Below, one piece after another: positions 42,679-54,147 of a stretch of 64,000 nucleotides of DNA. The notes beneath the pieces were generated by a model, which saw only the letters and a program-made list of their open reading frames with translations, was not told the DNA's origin and searched no databases. The stretch's first letter is position 1. Every line of letters begins with the position of its first letter. A program made the position numbers and the translations under genes. The stretch is from Mariannaea sp. PMI_226 (Eukaryota; Ascomycota; Sordariomycetes; Hypocreales; Nectriaceae), in assembly GCA_024336345.1 (NCBI GenBank), contig JANFOG010000014.1:248001-312000 (forward strand), written 5' to 3'.

Positions 42679-44112
42679 ATGTTCACTCGCAGGGCATTGA
42701 CCGCTGCTCGTGCAGCTCGTGCAGCTCGCAGCTTCGCCACTGTTGCTCCTCCCACGCCAGCATCGGCGGCGGCGGCGGCAGCGGCGTCAAAAGCAGCACC
42801 AACACAAGCACAAGCACAAGCACCAACGCCAACACCAACACCAACACCTGCTCCGGTGGCGCCCGCCGCCTCTCGCACTCACAAGATCGTAGTTATTGGC
42901 GGTGGCTCAGCCGGCCTCAATGCCAGTCACCAGCTGCTCCGAACTGGCCAATTCGTCGAGGAGGACATTGCCATTGTTGATCCCGCCGAGTGGCATCACT
43001 ACCAACCCGGCTGGACCCTGGTTGGCGGCGGCCTCAAGGACAAGGAAGACTTGAGGAGGCCATTGGCAAGCCTGATTGACCCCAAGCTCAAGTTCTACAA
43101 CACTGGAGTTGGCGCCTTCTCCCCCGAGAACAACCAGATCACTCTCGAGAATGGTGACAGGATTGGCTACGAGCATCTCGTCGTCGCTCCCGGTCTCAAG
43201 ATCAACACCGACAGCATCAAGGGTCTTCCCGAGGCCCTTGCTGATCCCCGAGCTCCTGTCTCGTCAATCTACAGCTACGAGACCGTCAGCAAGGTTTTCC
43301 CCACCATTCAGCAGCTCGAGAAGGGTCACGCCATCTTCTCCCAGCCCGCCGGGGTCATCAAGTGTGCCGGCGCTCCCCAGAAGATCATGTGGTTGGCCCT
43401 GGACCACTGGAAGCAGACTGGCCTGTACAACCCCAGCAGCCCCTCCACTTCGCCCATCAAGATCAGCTTTGCTACCGGCCTCCCTACCATGTTCGGCGTG
43501 CCCAAGTACAGCGCAAAACTCGAGGAGCTGCGCAAGGAGCGTGGTGTTGAAGGATTGTTCAGCCACGATCTGATTTCCATCGAAGGCGACAAGGCCACTT
43601 TCGCCCACGGTGAGGAAAAGGTCACCAAGAAGTTTGACCTGCTGCACGTCGTGCCCAAGATGGGCCCTCACGCCTTTGTGAAGAACAGCGCTCTGGCCAA
43701 TGAGGCTGGTTACGTCTCTGTCGACGATGCCACCACTCGCCACACCAAGTTCCCTAACGTGTGGTCCATCGGCGACGCCTCCAGTCTTCCTACCTCCAAG
43801 ACTGCCGCTGCCATCACCTCCCAGGCCCCCGTCATGGTCAGCAACATTCTCCGCGCCCTCAAGGGTGAGGAGCCCCAGGCCCAGTACGACGGCTACACGT
43901 CGTGTCCCCTCCTGACTGAGTACGGCAAGGTCCTTCTCGCCGAGTTCAAGTACGGCGGCGTACCCAAGGAGACCTTTGACGACTGGTTCGGCATGGACCA
44001 GATTGAGCCTCGCCGAATCTTCTACCACCTGAAGAAGGACTTCTTCCCCTGGGTCTACTACAACTCCATGGTCAAGGGTACCTGGGGTGGTCCCAACGGC
44101 TGGATCAACTAA
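42679..44112 (+). CDS. sulfide:quinone oxidoreductase, mitochondrial
   Basis: Single exon, 477 residues. The N-terminus MFTRRALTAARAARAARSFATV is a clear mitochondrial presequence, followed by a low-complexity Ala, Gln/Ala and Thr/Pro linker (about 22-65). The FAD site is KIVVIGGGSAGLNAS (GGGSAG at 74-79). HHYQPGWTLVGGGL is characteristic of SQR. The redox cysteines are Cys229 in GVIKCAGAPQK and Cys409 in YTSCPLL, as in type II (SQOR) enzymes; the second FAD-binding part is NVWSIGDASSLPTSKTAAA. It oxidises H2S at the inner membrane, passing electrons to ubiquinone and sulfur to a thiol acceptor. It is divergent from a persulfide dioxygenase-like gene, the next step of the pathway. GC-rich, strongly biased codons suggest high expression. 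Confidence 0.95.
   Translation: MFTRRALTAARAARAARSFATVAPPTPASAAAAAAASKAAPTQAQAQAPTPTPTPTPAPVAPAASRTHKIVVIGGGSAGLNASHQLLRTGQFVEEDIAIVDPAEWHHYQPGWTLVGGGLKDKEDLRRPLASLIDPKLKFYNTGVGAFSPENNQITLENGDRIGYEHLVVAPGLKINTDSIKGLPEALADPRAPVSSIYSYETVSKVFPTIQQLEKGHAIFSQPAGVIKCAGAPQKIMWLALDHWKQTGLYNPSSPSTSPIKISFATGLPTMFGVPKYSAKLEELRKERGVEGLFSHDLISIEGDKATFAHGEEKVTKKFDLLHVVPKMGPHAFVKNSALANEAGYVSVDDATTRHTKFPNVWSIGDASSLPTSKTAAAITSQAPVMVSNILRALKGEEPQAQYDGYTSCPLLTEYGKVLLAEFKYGGVPKETFDDWFGMDQIEPRRIFYHLKKDFFPWVYYNSMVKGTWGGPNGWIN
42799..42848 (+). repeat. coding hexanucleotide repeats in SQR linker
   Basis: CAAGCA-type units followed by CCAACA-type units code alternating Gln-Ala and Thr-Pro. They lie between the presequence and the FAD domain and probably vary in length between strains. 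Confidence 0.75.
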
Positions 44113-46849
44113 AAGATGTAAATTAAATCACGACCCTGAATGGATGTTTGAGTAGACGAAAATGAAATTCAGAAGCGGTTAGGGTGAGGGGGGGAAGAGA
44201 GGATGAATTAGCGACGTCAACCCTGTTTGGTTTGGATGAAGGTTGAAATAGAGCATGCGATTCGCTTTGTCAATATAGTTAGCTAAAAGTGGTTGGAATT
44301 GACAAACATAGATATACCGAATTTAGTCGAGTTACCCCTTTGCAGCCCTGCTTCATTAATTTGCCGCGACAACATTTGAGAGAAGTATAACTATTCTGAT
44401 GGAGTTATCTTGATGAATCTTTGCTCTTGTGGAATTCCCGAAAGCACTTAATACCTGCCTGGGTAGGCTGCTTAGAAATGCTGAGGAGTGAACGACTTGG
44501 TTCATCAAATCAATTTGACAGCTCACACTTCCTCGACTCGCCACGACACGATCGACAGATGTGACTTTCATAGTATCATGAGCCAATGCCCGAAACTTCT
44601 TGAAGTACCGTATGGAGCATTTTTGGTGACTGGGTACATTATAATGACATAAGCTCGAGTTGCTAAGAAAGGGTGAATCTTCGCCGGAGATGATGGTTTC
44701 AAATCTAGTCGCCGATACTTGCAAAAAAAAAAAAAAGCTGTAATCATGTAGCACACCAAGCTCAATCCGCATGGGTCGGTTGCCGAGGAGCACTGGAAAT
44801 GTTCGGCTGGCCCTTTCGATTAGCCGTTTGCAATTACAAGGTGGCCAAGCGACGGGACTTGGAAGTGGCCTGACTTTGCCCCATCAAAGAGCACGGGGAC
44901 AAGAAGCCCGACCGTAAATCCCGATCCGTTCGGCGTTCGTACCAGATAGATCTCTTGTACTAGCTAAGGTGGAGAGGTAGATTACCACAAGTATTACATT
45001 GTAGTCTATAAGTGATTAATAGTTAGGTTCGATGTGGAATACATCAGAGTGCCCGAGTTCTAGTCCCGGTTTTTTTGGTAGTCCCCGATCATGAAGTACG
45101 CAAATTATGTACCTAAGCTTTTGAGTAGTTGGGATGGTGTTTGATCCCTTTCTGTAAGAAGTCACTGAAACCATTCACTCGATTTCAGGTCTTTTTTCAG
45201 TATGTTCATGCTTCGTTCTAATTTAACGCTACTTTTTGGGTTTTTAACAAAAAAGGTTTTGAACCCGTTATATGACAAGAAATTATCGAAAAATAGACCA
45301 AGCAAGACGTCTTATGATAGAAGTTACCCTACAGCCGGTGTAGGTGAGCCCACTGTTCATTTCAGTCTCTTTTGTTACTAACATCACTCCGCCAATGATT
45401 GGTCCAAACATCTCACAGCTCACTCTCTTTTTTAGGCGTGAAGGCCCTGGTATATCAAAGTACCGAGACGCATTGCCTGTCGGGTACCCAGGTACAAGCG
45501 GACGGCTCACTATCATCGTGTGGCGCGCCAATCTGGAGGCTCGTCCCGGTGCGGGATTCTGCGGAGCATTTCTAGGAAGTAAATGTATTAAGGTGGATAA
45601 TGAGGTTGAAATATACTCCGTAGCTTGTTACAATACGCGGTCTTTAATAACGGGGAGTGTTATTAATTTTCTCTGAACGAGATGACCACACACATAATTC
45701 AGACCAGTAACGTTATATAGATAGCTGGACCTAGCCGATTGATAACGGCACTTGCACACGTGCTATTAATTACGGCTGTTTTCAGATCCTTTGATTACAA
45801 GGCTTTTAACTTTGGATTTTATTTTTCCTTCTTTCATATTCCTTTCACTTCGCGTGGACGCAAAAAGGATACAACCCGTGGTGGCGTCTACTGGGAAGAA
45901 GTTTCCAGCACGGCCAATACTTCACGCCACGTTGGGAGTATTTGCTGTAGGTGCAGAGACTAGCTTGAATGGAATTTTACCCGAATATTTACCCTCTTCT
46001 CTTCAGCAGAAAACTTGATTAAATATTTTTTTTTTGTCAATAGGCTGTTGTGTACGTTATTTGACTACCACGCCTTGACACTTGGTGAACCAATGAATCA
46101 GCCACTTAGCGGCGAAGCAACTATTTGCGGCGGGCCCACCGAGTGAGGGAATGTCTTTGCGATTGCATGGATCAAACACATGACACACCCTTTACCGACT
46201 ACAGTCAGCCGCTAATCATGCATAGCCAACCGTGCGAGTTCAATGCCTGGTTCGCAGAAACCTGCTCCTCGGTTGCCAGCGTTGCTAATAGTTTGCGCGC
46301 TGATTGGGCTGAGCGATGCAGGAAGGGAGCTGAACACCCTCCCTCACGGGGAAACGCGACGTTATATGTTTTCACCTTTCTGCGTCCTTACATAAGGGTG
46401 CTATGCGGTAATGTTAATAATTATTTCGCAATAACGGCAACTTTGACTCCTGATGATAAATCTGGCTAATCAAATGTTTCCCTCTTTTTTTCGTGCTGCG
46501 GCAGCCAGCCATATAAAGATTGCTCAACAAGAACCTCCACTGGTGATGACCCCCTTCTGTAGTTACAGATACTCATCAACATACCCTTCTGGCATATACT
46601 CATAGGGGTTGTGTCTAGTCCATAGAGGCTTTTTATTCAACCTTTTTCAATTACTTCTTACTTTCCTTCCTGAACCGGGTCGTCCGTTTTTCAGTACTCG
46701 TTGCGTTTTCAATAACATATAACAGCGACCTCCTCGAACCGCTTCAACTCGAATCCCTCCCGAAGAACCCACCTCCTCCCGACAGCGCGAAACAATAAAA
46801 GACAGTAAAGAGACTTCACTTTATATTTCCGACGCATCGACTCTCCGCA
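44113..46849. other. 2.7-kb gene-poor region with MFS promoter at its end
   Basis: No gene supported. Open frames at 44356-44793, 45283-45531, 45344-45676 and 45791-46018 show no domain. A TATA-like CATATAAAG lies near 46510, about 340 bp before the MFS start. Confidence 0.5.
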
Positions 46850-48499
46850 ATGGAGCACATTTCTGCAGAAACGCTTGCGTACGATGACCCCAGCGGTGGT
46901 GCCATCGAGAAGGCCGCTGTTGAAGCCAAACCACAAGAAGAGACCCAAATTCGCACCGTCCGAGGCCTGAGATGGATCCTCGTTTGTCTCGCGCTGTACA
47001 TCTCCATCTTCCTCTACGGTATCGACACCACCATCGCCGCCGATGTCCAGGGATCTGTCGTTGAGGCCTTTGGCCATGTCGAGCAACTCGCCTGGATCGG
47101 CGCCGGTTTCCCCCTCGGCTCCGTCTCCGTCATTCTTCTCAACGGTATCATATATACCAAGTTCAACATGAAGTGGATGTTTGCCGCCTCCGTCGCCGTC
47201 TTCGAAATTGGTTCAGCTCTTTGCGGAGCTGCTCCTAGCATGTCAGCTCTGATTGTTGGCCGTGTTATTGCGGGAGCAGGTGGAAGTGGCGTCTTCATGG
47301 GATGCCTGAACTACTTCACAGCCCTTACCACCCCGACCGAACGAGGTATCTACATCACCGGAACTGGCTTCTGCTGGGGCATCGGCGCTGTTCTTGGTCC
47401 TGTCATCGGTGGCTCCTTTGTCGAGTCCAGCGCTACCTGGCGATGGGCCTTCTACATCAACTTGATTATCGGTGGTGCCCTTGCCCCAGTCTATGTCTTT
47501 GGCTTGCCCCCGGTTCATCCCATGACTGGTGTCTCCATTGCAGACCGTCTGAAGAAGATCGACTTCGTTGGCGTATTCTTGGGTGCTGGCGTTTGGGTTT
47601 CCTTCACCATGGCTTTTACCATGGCCGGCGGCCAGTGGGGTTGGAATGATGGACGTACCATCGGCACCATTGTTGCCTTTGTCGTTGTGTTGGTCATCTT
47701 CGCTGTGCAGCAGACATGGTCCATCTTCACTTCACCGGAGCAGAGATCCTTCCCCATCCATCTGCTGCGATCCAGATCCCAGATCCTCCTCTTCTTTGGT
47801 ACCATGACAAACATTGCCTCCCTTTTTGTCGTCGTCTACTTCATTCCCATTTACTTCCAGTTTGTGCATAACGACTCTGCAATTCGAGCTGCTGTTAGGT
47901 TGTTGCCCTTCGTCGTTATTACCGTCACATTCAATCTCGGTGCCGGCCACTTGTTGGCCAAGATTAGATACTACATGCCTTTCTACGTTGTCTCGGGAGT
48001 CTTCATGACTATTGGCAGTGCTTTGTTGGCCGCCTACCTCGACCCTTCCACTCCCGCTGCCAATCTATACGGCTTCAGCGTTATCAATGCCGTTGGCACT
48101 GGTATCACTCTTCAGATTGGTTATGCGGTGGCAACCCTCAAGGCACCAAAGCATATGGGAGACGCCCTGTCGCTCCAGAACGTTGCTCAGATCGGTGGCA
48201 GTGTCATCGCTCTTGTTATCGCCGGCCAAATCTTCCAGTCGTTTGCTATCTCTGGTCTGACGCATGTGCTCGCACACACAAATTACACGGCTGCCGAGAT
48301 CCAAAGTGCAGTAGCCGGTGCCCAGAGCCGTATTTTCGAGGAGCTCACTGGAGAGCTGAAGGAACAGGCCGTCCGTGCCATTACTCGGGCGATGCAGAAA
48401 TCTTTTATCATGGTATGCGTTAGCAGTGGCCTCCATACCATCGCGGCACTTGTGATGAAGCGTGAGCCTCTCTTTGGAGAGGTTCAAGTTGCTGGATAG
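46850..48499 (+). CDS. MFS transporter, 14-TM drug:H+ antiporter (DHA2) type
   Basis: Single exon, 549 residues. A polar N-terminus of about 37 residues is followed by about 14 hydrophobic helices. LYGIDTTIAADVQ (family LD.TIV motif) lies in helix 1, GRVIAGAGGSGVF around helix 4, and WGIGAVLGPVIGGSF in helix 5 (antiporter motif C). SSATWRWAFYINLIIGG follows and is diagnostic of the DHA2 branch. The C-terminal loop with YTAAEIQSAVAGAQS and the closing helix are typical. Substrates in this branch include drugs, toxins and siderophores; none can be named here. It ends convergent to a Zn2Cys6 regulator 500 bp away, a possible regulator-transporter pair (inference). Confidence 0.9.
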   Translation: MEHISAETLAYDDPSGGAIEKAAVEAKPQEETQIRTVRGLRWILVCLALYISIFLYGIDTTIAADVQGSVVEAFGHVEQLAWIGAGFPLGSVSVILLNGIIYTKFNMKWMFAASVAVFEIGSALCGAAPSMSALIVGRVIAGAGGSGVFMGCLNYFTALTTPTERGIYITGTGFCWGIGAVLGPVIGGSFVESSATWRWAFYINLIIGGALAPVYVFGLPPVHPMTGVSIADRLKKIDFVGVFLGAGVWVSFTMAFTMAGGQWGWNDGRTIGTIVAFVVVLVIFAVQQTWSIFTSPEQRSFPIHLLRSRSQILLFFGTMTNIASLFVVVYFIPIYFQFVHNDSAIRAAVRLLPFVVITVTFNLGAGHLLAKIRYYMPFYVVSGVFMTIGSALLAAYLDPSTPAANLYGFSVINAVGTGITLQIGYAVATLKAPKHMGDALSLQNVAQIGGSVIALVIAGQIFQSFAISGLTHVLAHTNYTAAEIQSAVAGAQSRIFEELTGELKEQAVRAITRAMQKSFIMVCVSSGLHTIAALVMKREPLFGEVQVAG

Positions 48500-49011
48500 A
48501 GCTGGGTGTAAGTACACTATCGCTCTTATGGTGGGCATACTAGATTGGGTCGCTACACATGTCGATGTTTGGTCTAGATTCAGGTGCTGATTACTGATTC
48601 TCTTTCATTTCCTTTGTATATTTTTCTTATCCTTTTTTTTTTCTTATTTCTTCCTTGTCATTGATAAATCATATCGGGGAATAATAGAATGGTCATTTCG
48701 GTCCTGCAGAAAATGCTAGATGGTGTAGGTTATAGACGGGAGAATGCATTGAGAGAATAATACTGTCAAACAAACTAAGTACATTTTTTGTCCTGTTTCT
48801 CCTTCACATATTTCTGTCTTACAAAAAGAAAGTCCTTTCACCACGCCATCTCCAGCTAACTGAAGAATAGTTGCGAAGGGGAAGAAGACATTGCATCATT
48901 AAATACACCCTCCAGCAATTCCCATCCTGTGAGATTGAACCGCTGCCCTTGGAGAGGGGATAGGGTATCAGCAAAGAATTACAAGCATGCAAATTTCCAA
49001 AAACGTTACAT
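48500..49011. other. convergent intergenic region
   Basis: About 510 bp between the MFS stop and the regulator stop. T-rich tracts around 48615-48650 could take part in 3' end formation. No gene. Confidence 0.45.
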
Positions 49012-50882
49012 TCAAGTGAAGCATGGTGGGACCCGGTTTCGACTGATGATGGAGTTGTAGAGTCCTCGAGGGTTCATCTCGACATCGCTAAGATCCTGCT
49101 GCACCCAGGCATCATGAATCATACGGTTTACCAAAGCCATGGTCCCCAGCGGCTTCCTTTCTAGAGACCCTTGCAGTACCCTCAGAATTATGGCCCGCTG
49201 CTCGTCAGTGCGTGCTTCGAGAGCCAGGACAAAGAGAGGCCAGGGACGTTCGCAGTACTCGAGTTGGCGGAGAACAGAAAACGCTTTTCCCAGCGTCCTT
49301 GCAACCTTCTCGCAATCTGCAGGTTCGCCCGCAGCCAAACGATAAAGATATGTCAAAGTGGCGAGGCTGAAAAGGTCGGCAATGAGAATCTGGTGAGTCA
49401 TCTTCACAATATTGTCTCCCAACGCCCCTGTGTGCCGTTGTTCTAAACTTTGCAGACGGAGCTCAAAAGACCTTAACCTCTTCATATGATCCATGGATTG
49501 GTAATCGGGGTCGCTATCTTCGAGTACGGCATCAATTAAGTGGCAGAGAATATCTAGCAGCTCTAGCGAGCATCCCAGAGTCGGCACGATCTATACGATG
49601 ATATTAGATACGATGTGGTCAGCATTTCAACCATTGAGAGAATTAAAAGATTAGAAATTTGGGGGCGCCAGTAAAACATACAATTTGTCGTTCAGCAGCA
49701 AACATGGGTTTTGAGAGGATTTTTTCCTGAGATGCCAGCTGGATCTGGTCGATGTTCTTGTTCTCCCAGTGTCGTATACTAAACTTGTACATGACATCGG
49801 AGTAGAAAATCCAGTCAACAATCAGAGCCTCCTCGCCAAAATATGTTTCGTGCTTCTGTGTTACAAGTTTTGCAATTCTCTTGGTACCACAGAAGAAGAT
49901 GGACCAGCTCAGGTCGGATGTGTCAAACTTCAAGGTCTGTGATCATTTTTGTCAGCAAAAATTCTAACAACTTTTATCGTTGTGAGGAGGAGGGAATCGG
50001 TTGAACTAACCTCAAAGATACTGAGCAGCATACTGGCAGCCATCATCTGCATCGCGCGTGATGGGTCAACGTTCTCAATAGCCGCCTGTAATGCCCGGAT
50101 CGCGCTCGTCTGGTGCATCATGGCAGCGCTTTCCATGTTCAAGTGTTGGTATGATAACGCACTGATGGCGTGCCTCGTAGCCAAGGATGGTAAATTATCA
50201 TCGCTCAGAGACAACCTAACCAAAAGACCATATAGATTGTCAGCATCATGGCTGGACGAGATCAATCGAGCGACCGGGCTGTATTCTGCGTCTCCAAGTT
50301 AGCTATCCCGGTGGATCTAATTCAAAGCTGATGACAAAACCCACGGTTAGTCGCAAGGAAGGGATCCAGAGTCGCAATGCTGCCTCTTAGGCGCTGAGGT
50401 GAGAAGATAGAATTATATGCGGCCCTGTCATACCGGGCGAGAGCTGAAATGTGGTTTCGTCAGTCATCGCTCAAATGGCACCTCACCTCGATATATCCCC
50501 AATCTTGCGCGTTTACTCACCCTGACTCTGCCAGGCCTCTATGTCTTCAGAGGATGTTCTGATAAACTCAGATTGATACTCCTTTACAGGAACCATATAG
50601 TGCCCATGCTTCTCAGTCAACCGTCGTTTATCGTCAGGCCGGGGCCATGAAAGTTTCAACCCGTATCCTAAGCACACTCGACCTTTCTTCAAACAGTTAT
50701 GACAGGCCGGTTCTGTCTTATCGCATGCAATCTTGAGCTCTATTAGATGATAACAAGCTCAGTTAACGAATCAATAAGAAGCCGACGCATCCGCTAGCCT
50801 CAAGTCTTGGGGGGGAGGGTTCCTTACTGCGACAGTTCCAGCATCGTTTTCGTTCGCGACTGCCAGGCGCCATCTCGAGCAT
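49012..50882 (-). CDS. Zn2Cys6 transcription factor, six-exon gene
   Basis: Minus-strand exons 50882-50828, 50739-50521, 50443-50345, 50285-50011, 49936-49682 and 49590-49012 give 493 residues. The zinc cluster is split by intron 1: CWNCR joins KLKIACDKTEPACHNCLKKGRVC, with Cys 14, 17, 24, 31, 34 and 41 in exact canonical spacing. Donors are GTAAGG, GTGAGT, GTGGGT, GTTAGT and GTATGT; all acceptors are YAG (TAG or CAG), and each junction restores frame. The C-terminal part (ATRHAISALSYQHLNM.., MQMMAASMLLSIFE, and W..FVLALEARTDEQRAIIL) fits the Fungal_trans_2 family. ATG 50882 is the first after an upstream in-frame stop; 50873 is an alternative. Single ORFs show only fragments of this gene. 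Its targets are unknown; the convergent MFS gene is a candidate. Confidence 0.85.
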
Positions 50883-53800
50883 GGAATTTCTTTCTGGTGT
50901 CTCACTATTGATGGACGCAAAAGTGGGAATGGGTTGTTATTGAGTAATTGACTGATTCTCTAGCACTAATATAGAATAACACGATGCGGTCAGCAACGTT
51001 ATGGCTGAGTAATAACGTGACCCCTTATAGACCACTAGTTTGTATGCTGCGTAAGCGGATTAACATATCCCCGGCCCTCCATCACCTGCACAGTTTCGTT
51101 AGGTTTGCCTACTCCGTGTCGAAGACAGTGCTCTACTACTTTCTTTTCCTTTATGGGGGAGTTTCTGTGCGTACACTTTAGCCCTACGAAGACGAAATTG
51201 TGCGGTTTTTCACGACATCCGTGGAATCCAACGGAGAGCGCCGTACAAACGGGCTGTGATGATGGATCGAATCAAGACGACGGGCGAATCGCGTTCGCAG
51301 CTTACCTCTGCGCAGATATTTTCGACTAGGTTTTTCCTACTAGCATAGTACTAGGTGTTCTATTATTCATCTTAAGAAGTCTTGGCGGTCATCACACGTT
51401 GACCGGCTAATTGGATATTATAGGTGGAAGAAATCAAAAGAGCTACCCTGAAGCATAGACGATAGCTTTTAGTAGGAATGGGTGGGACGTGTTGCGACCG
51501 CCTCATCACTTCATGACGCTTTACTCTAAATGGGAGGTTCGGAAATTTCACAAGGGGGGGGTAAGGTATATGTAGCCATGTTATGGGAGTAATTGGATTC
51601 GATCCTTTGCGCCATTGGAATGAACAGAATCGCCCTTCGTGATTGAGATCCTGGACCTCGTTCGGTACAGTACAAGTTGATCAGTTTTGGTTTAGTCGTA
51701 CTGTATTGGGCAGGTCATGGAGATAGTCATTCTCTCTTAGGAAAGCCTGGTAGATACGTATGATCGCCACCACCAAGACAACCCAATTAATATTACACTT
51801 CAGCCCACGTCAATCTTTTTTTACGCTACCCATGACGGGTTGCCCCGGGAACTTTGTCGACGGTCCTGGGGGAAGTGGTTGCATCTCAAGTTCCACCCAG
51901 GCCTTGTTGGGTTGGAGGGATGACTGTGGCGAAGCGAGACATTGAAATGAATCTGCTTCGAACTCGAAGGGGGAAAACCATAACTCGATGGCGTTCTATA
52001 GCAGCTCCTGGGATTACAGCCCCGGAAATTTGGCCTGCAGGAGCATCGTCTCGAAAGACTGAAAGGGATGGGCAATCATGCAGCTGGTTGCCGGCAGCCG
52101 GCTAGGCTGACATTATCGAAGCTAGGAACAAGCCGATCTTAGCCAAGATACAAGAAACATGCTCCAATGATGTGCTGAATGATGACAACAGTCAGCGAGT
52201 AGGGCCTTTGAATTTCGGCTAAGAGAAACCAAAAGGACACTGCCCTGCACATCATCCATTACAATGGCTCGTGCCTGAAATAGAGTGCAGTGTTAGTGTA
52301 CCGCCTCTTATCTACGTCGTACCACGCCTCGTAGCCACAGTTCGTATAATGACGCTTACACTTTCGGCGTCGCCCATGCATCTTGGAATTGGCATTTTTC
52401 TTCTCCACATACGACGACAATGAGTGAGGCGCCTTGGGCGCCATTCGCCCACATCCTAGTACGATCCTCGGCGCCCATTCCAGGTTTTACTATGTGATCG
52501 TAACTGGCAGTGCCGCGAGAGCCGTGGGCTGTCGAGGTAGGGGGGCAGTGGGCCGAGTTTTCCTTGGACGTTTTTATTTTGTCTTTTTTTTCAAGTCTCA
52601 ACACAATATTGATCGAGACAGCATGAGAGACATCGGTTCCAAAATGGGACGGACTTTGGGGACCTGGATTGGCTATTTTTCCATTCGCCCCCTTTTTGCC
52701 CCCAAAGTTTTCATCTCTTGGCACTGGCGGGGGATTTAGTTCTTGCGCTGAAACAATTTCAATTGCCAATTGGATGCAGGTTGAATCAAACCTCACGATG
52801 ATACCTGGTTACTGGTGCAGGCGGAGAACATACAACAGGGTAGGTTGATTAGAGAAGTTAGGAGAAATGTGTCCGTGGATGTGCGCTCAAGGTCAATGGC
52901 ATGCTGCCGGCAGGGTTAGATCATCCTGTGAGCGAGCACATCATGTTCGCAGTTGTCAATTCGCATTTCAACGCCATCATGAGCGTTTGTGTTATTTCCT
53001 GGTTTGATTTGCAAAAGGGGAGGCAGGGGGCTCATATTGAGTGCCGGATCATCATCGCACAAGTTTCTTTTGCCATCCTCAATTAGATGGTAGACGAATG
53101 GATTGGAAGCCATCGTTTGTTCGCTGGAGCTAGTCATCACACCACAGAACCAGATCTGTGCCACCGAGTTTATTAAGATGATTTATCCCCCCCTTTCCCC
53201 TTCCCATGTCTCAGCAAGCGCAGCATGTGAATGAAGCTCACGATATTTCCATCAAAGGATCCCTCGGCCGGCTTCCGCCGCCGCTTGCATACGTTCTGAG
53301 TCTGACATGGAATGGCATAAGCCGGGGATCCGAGAGAAACCCGAAAAAATATAACAATTAAAATAGAAATAAAAATAACCATGGCAAAATGGCGATTTCT
53401 AGAACAAGAGAGCAAAGTCATTGACGCACTTGAGGCTACTACTTTCAGAGGGGGGCGTCCCAACATGGAAATTCTCAAGTGACTGCAAGGTGACGCAAAG
53501 GGCCGGACGGCCATTACGCAGTGACTTGCGCCTTGCTCGCGCCTCCACACTCTGCAAATCAATCCCAAAATCCCCCATGAGTCTTCTCGGCACGGCAATT
53601 ATGGCTCATATGTCCCAGTCAAACTACCTGTGCCAAGGTTGAGAGGTAACCAACCCAAGTACCGTGCTGTGCATTAGACCAGGCCCCAAAAGATCTACAA
53701 GACCAAACTTCTCCGCCTGGAGTCGGCAATGACCAGCCGGCGGAGCCACACTCTGTGGGTTATGGCAGCTTATGGCAGTTTGAGTTCTTGTGTCAATTTT

Positions 53801-54147
53801 TGGCAAGGGATTTGGGCCGACAACGAGATTTGCATGTCTCTCTCCCTTTCCAGTGCACACCCTCTGATCGATCGGTGATTTGGGCCAGTTCAACCAGCAA
53901 AACATCTGGGGCGGAGGGAGAGAATGGTAAAGGGGGGGTGTGGGCATAGAAATTCAACTTCTGCGTTCCATGATATAATAATAAAGAGCAAGCCTCAAAG
54001 GAGAATACATAAAATCTGGCATGCTTCCTATTTTTCAAAGCTTCTCTTTCTCTTTACCATTTCTTTTACCACTTCCTCAGTTCGTGATATATTCCCTCGC
54101 TTCAGCCCTATCCAATACAACTTCAATCACTTTTATATACCGTCACA
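50883..54147. other. 3.3-kb gene-poor region
   Basis: No gene supported. Minus-strand frames at 52356-52796 and 53173-53598 lack domains and good context. A TATA-like GATATAATAATAAA near 53970 and a pyrimidine-rich leader precede the GPI-type protein. Confidence 0.5.

Noticed and set aside
43264..44028. 254-residue open frame on the minus strand
   Set aside because: It lies wholly opposite the SQR gene and is a shadow of its GC-biased codons; no domain or start context.
44356..44793. 145-residue open frame on the minus strand
   Set aside because: No domain; includes translated homopolymer (poly-Phe from an A run).
45283..46018. Several open frames on both strands that could suggest a decayed gene
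   Set aside because: I could not match any of them to a family or join them with plausible splice sites.
48065..48538. 157-residue open frame on the minus strand
   Set aside because: Antisense to the end of the 14-TM MFS gene.
52356..52796. 146-residue open frame on the minus strand
   Set aside because: No domain, no signal peptide, no introns or promoter elements; composition unlike the real genes nearby.
53173..53598. 141-residue open frame on the minus strand
   Set aside because: No recognisable domain and weak context; a mildly hydrophobic stretch is not enough.
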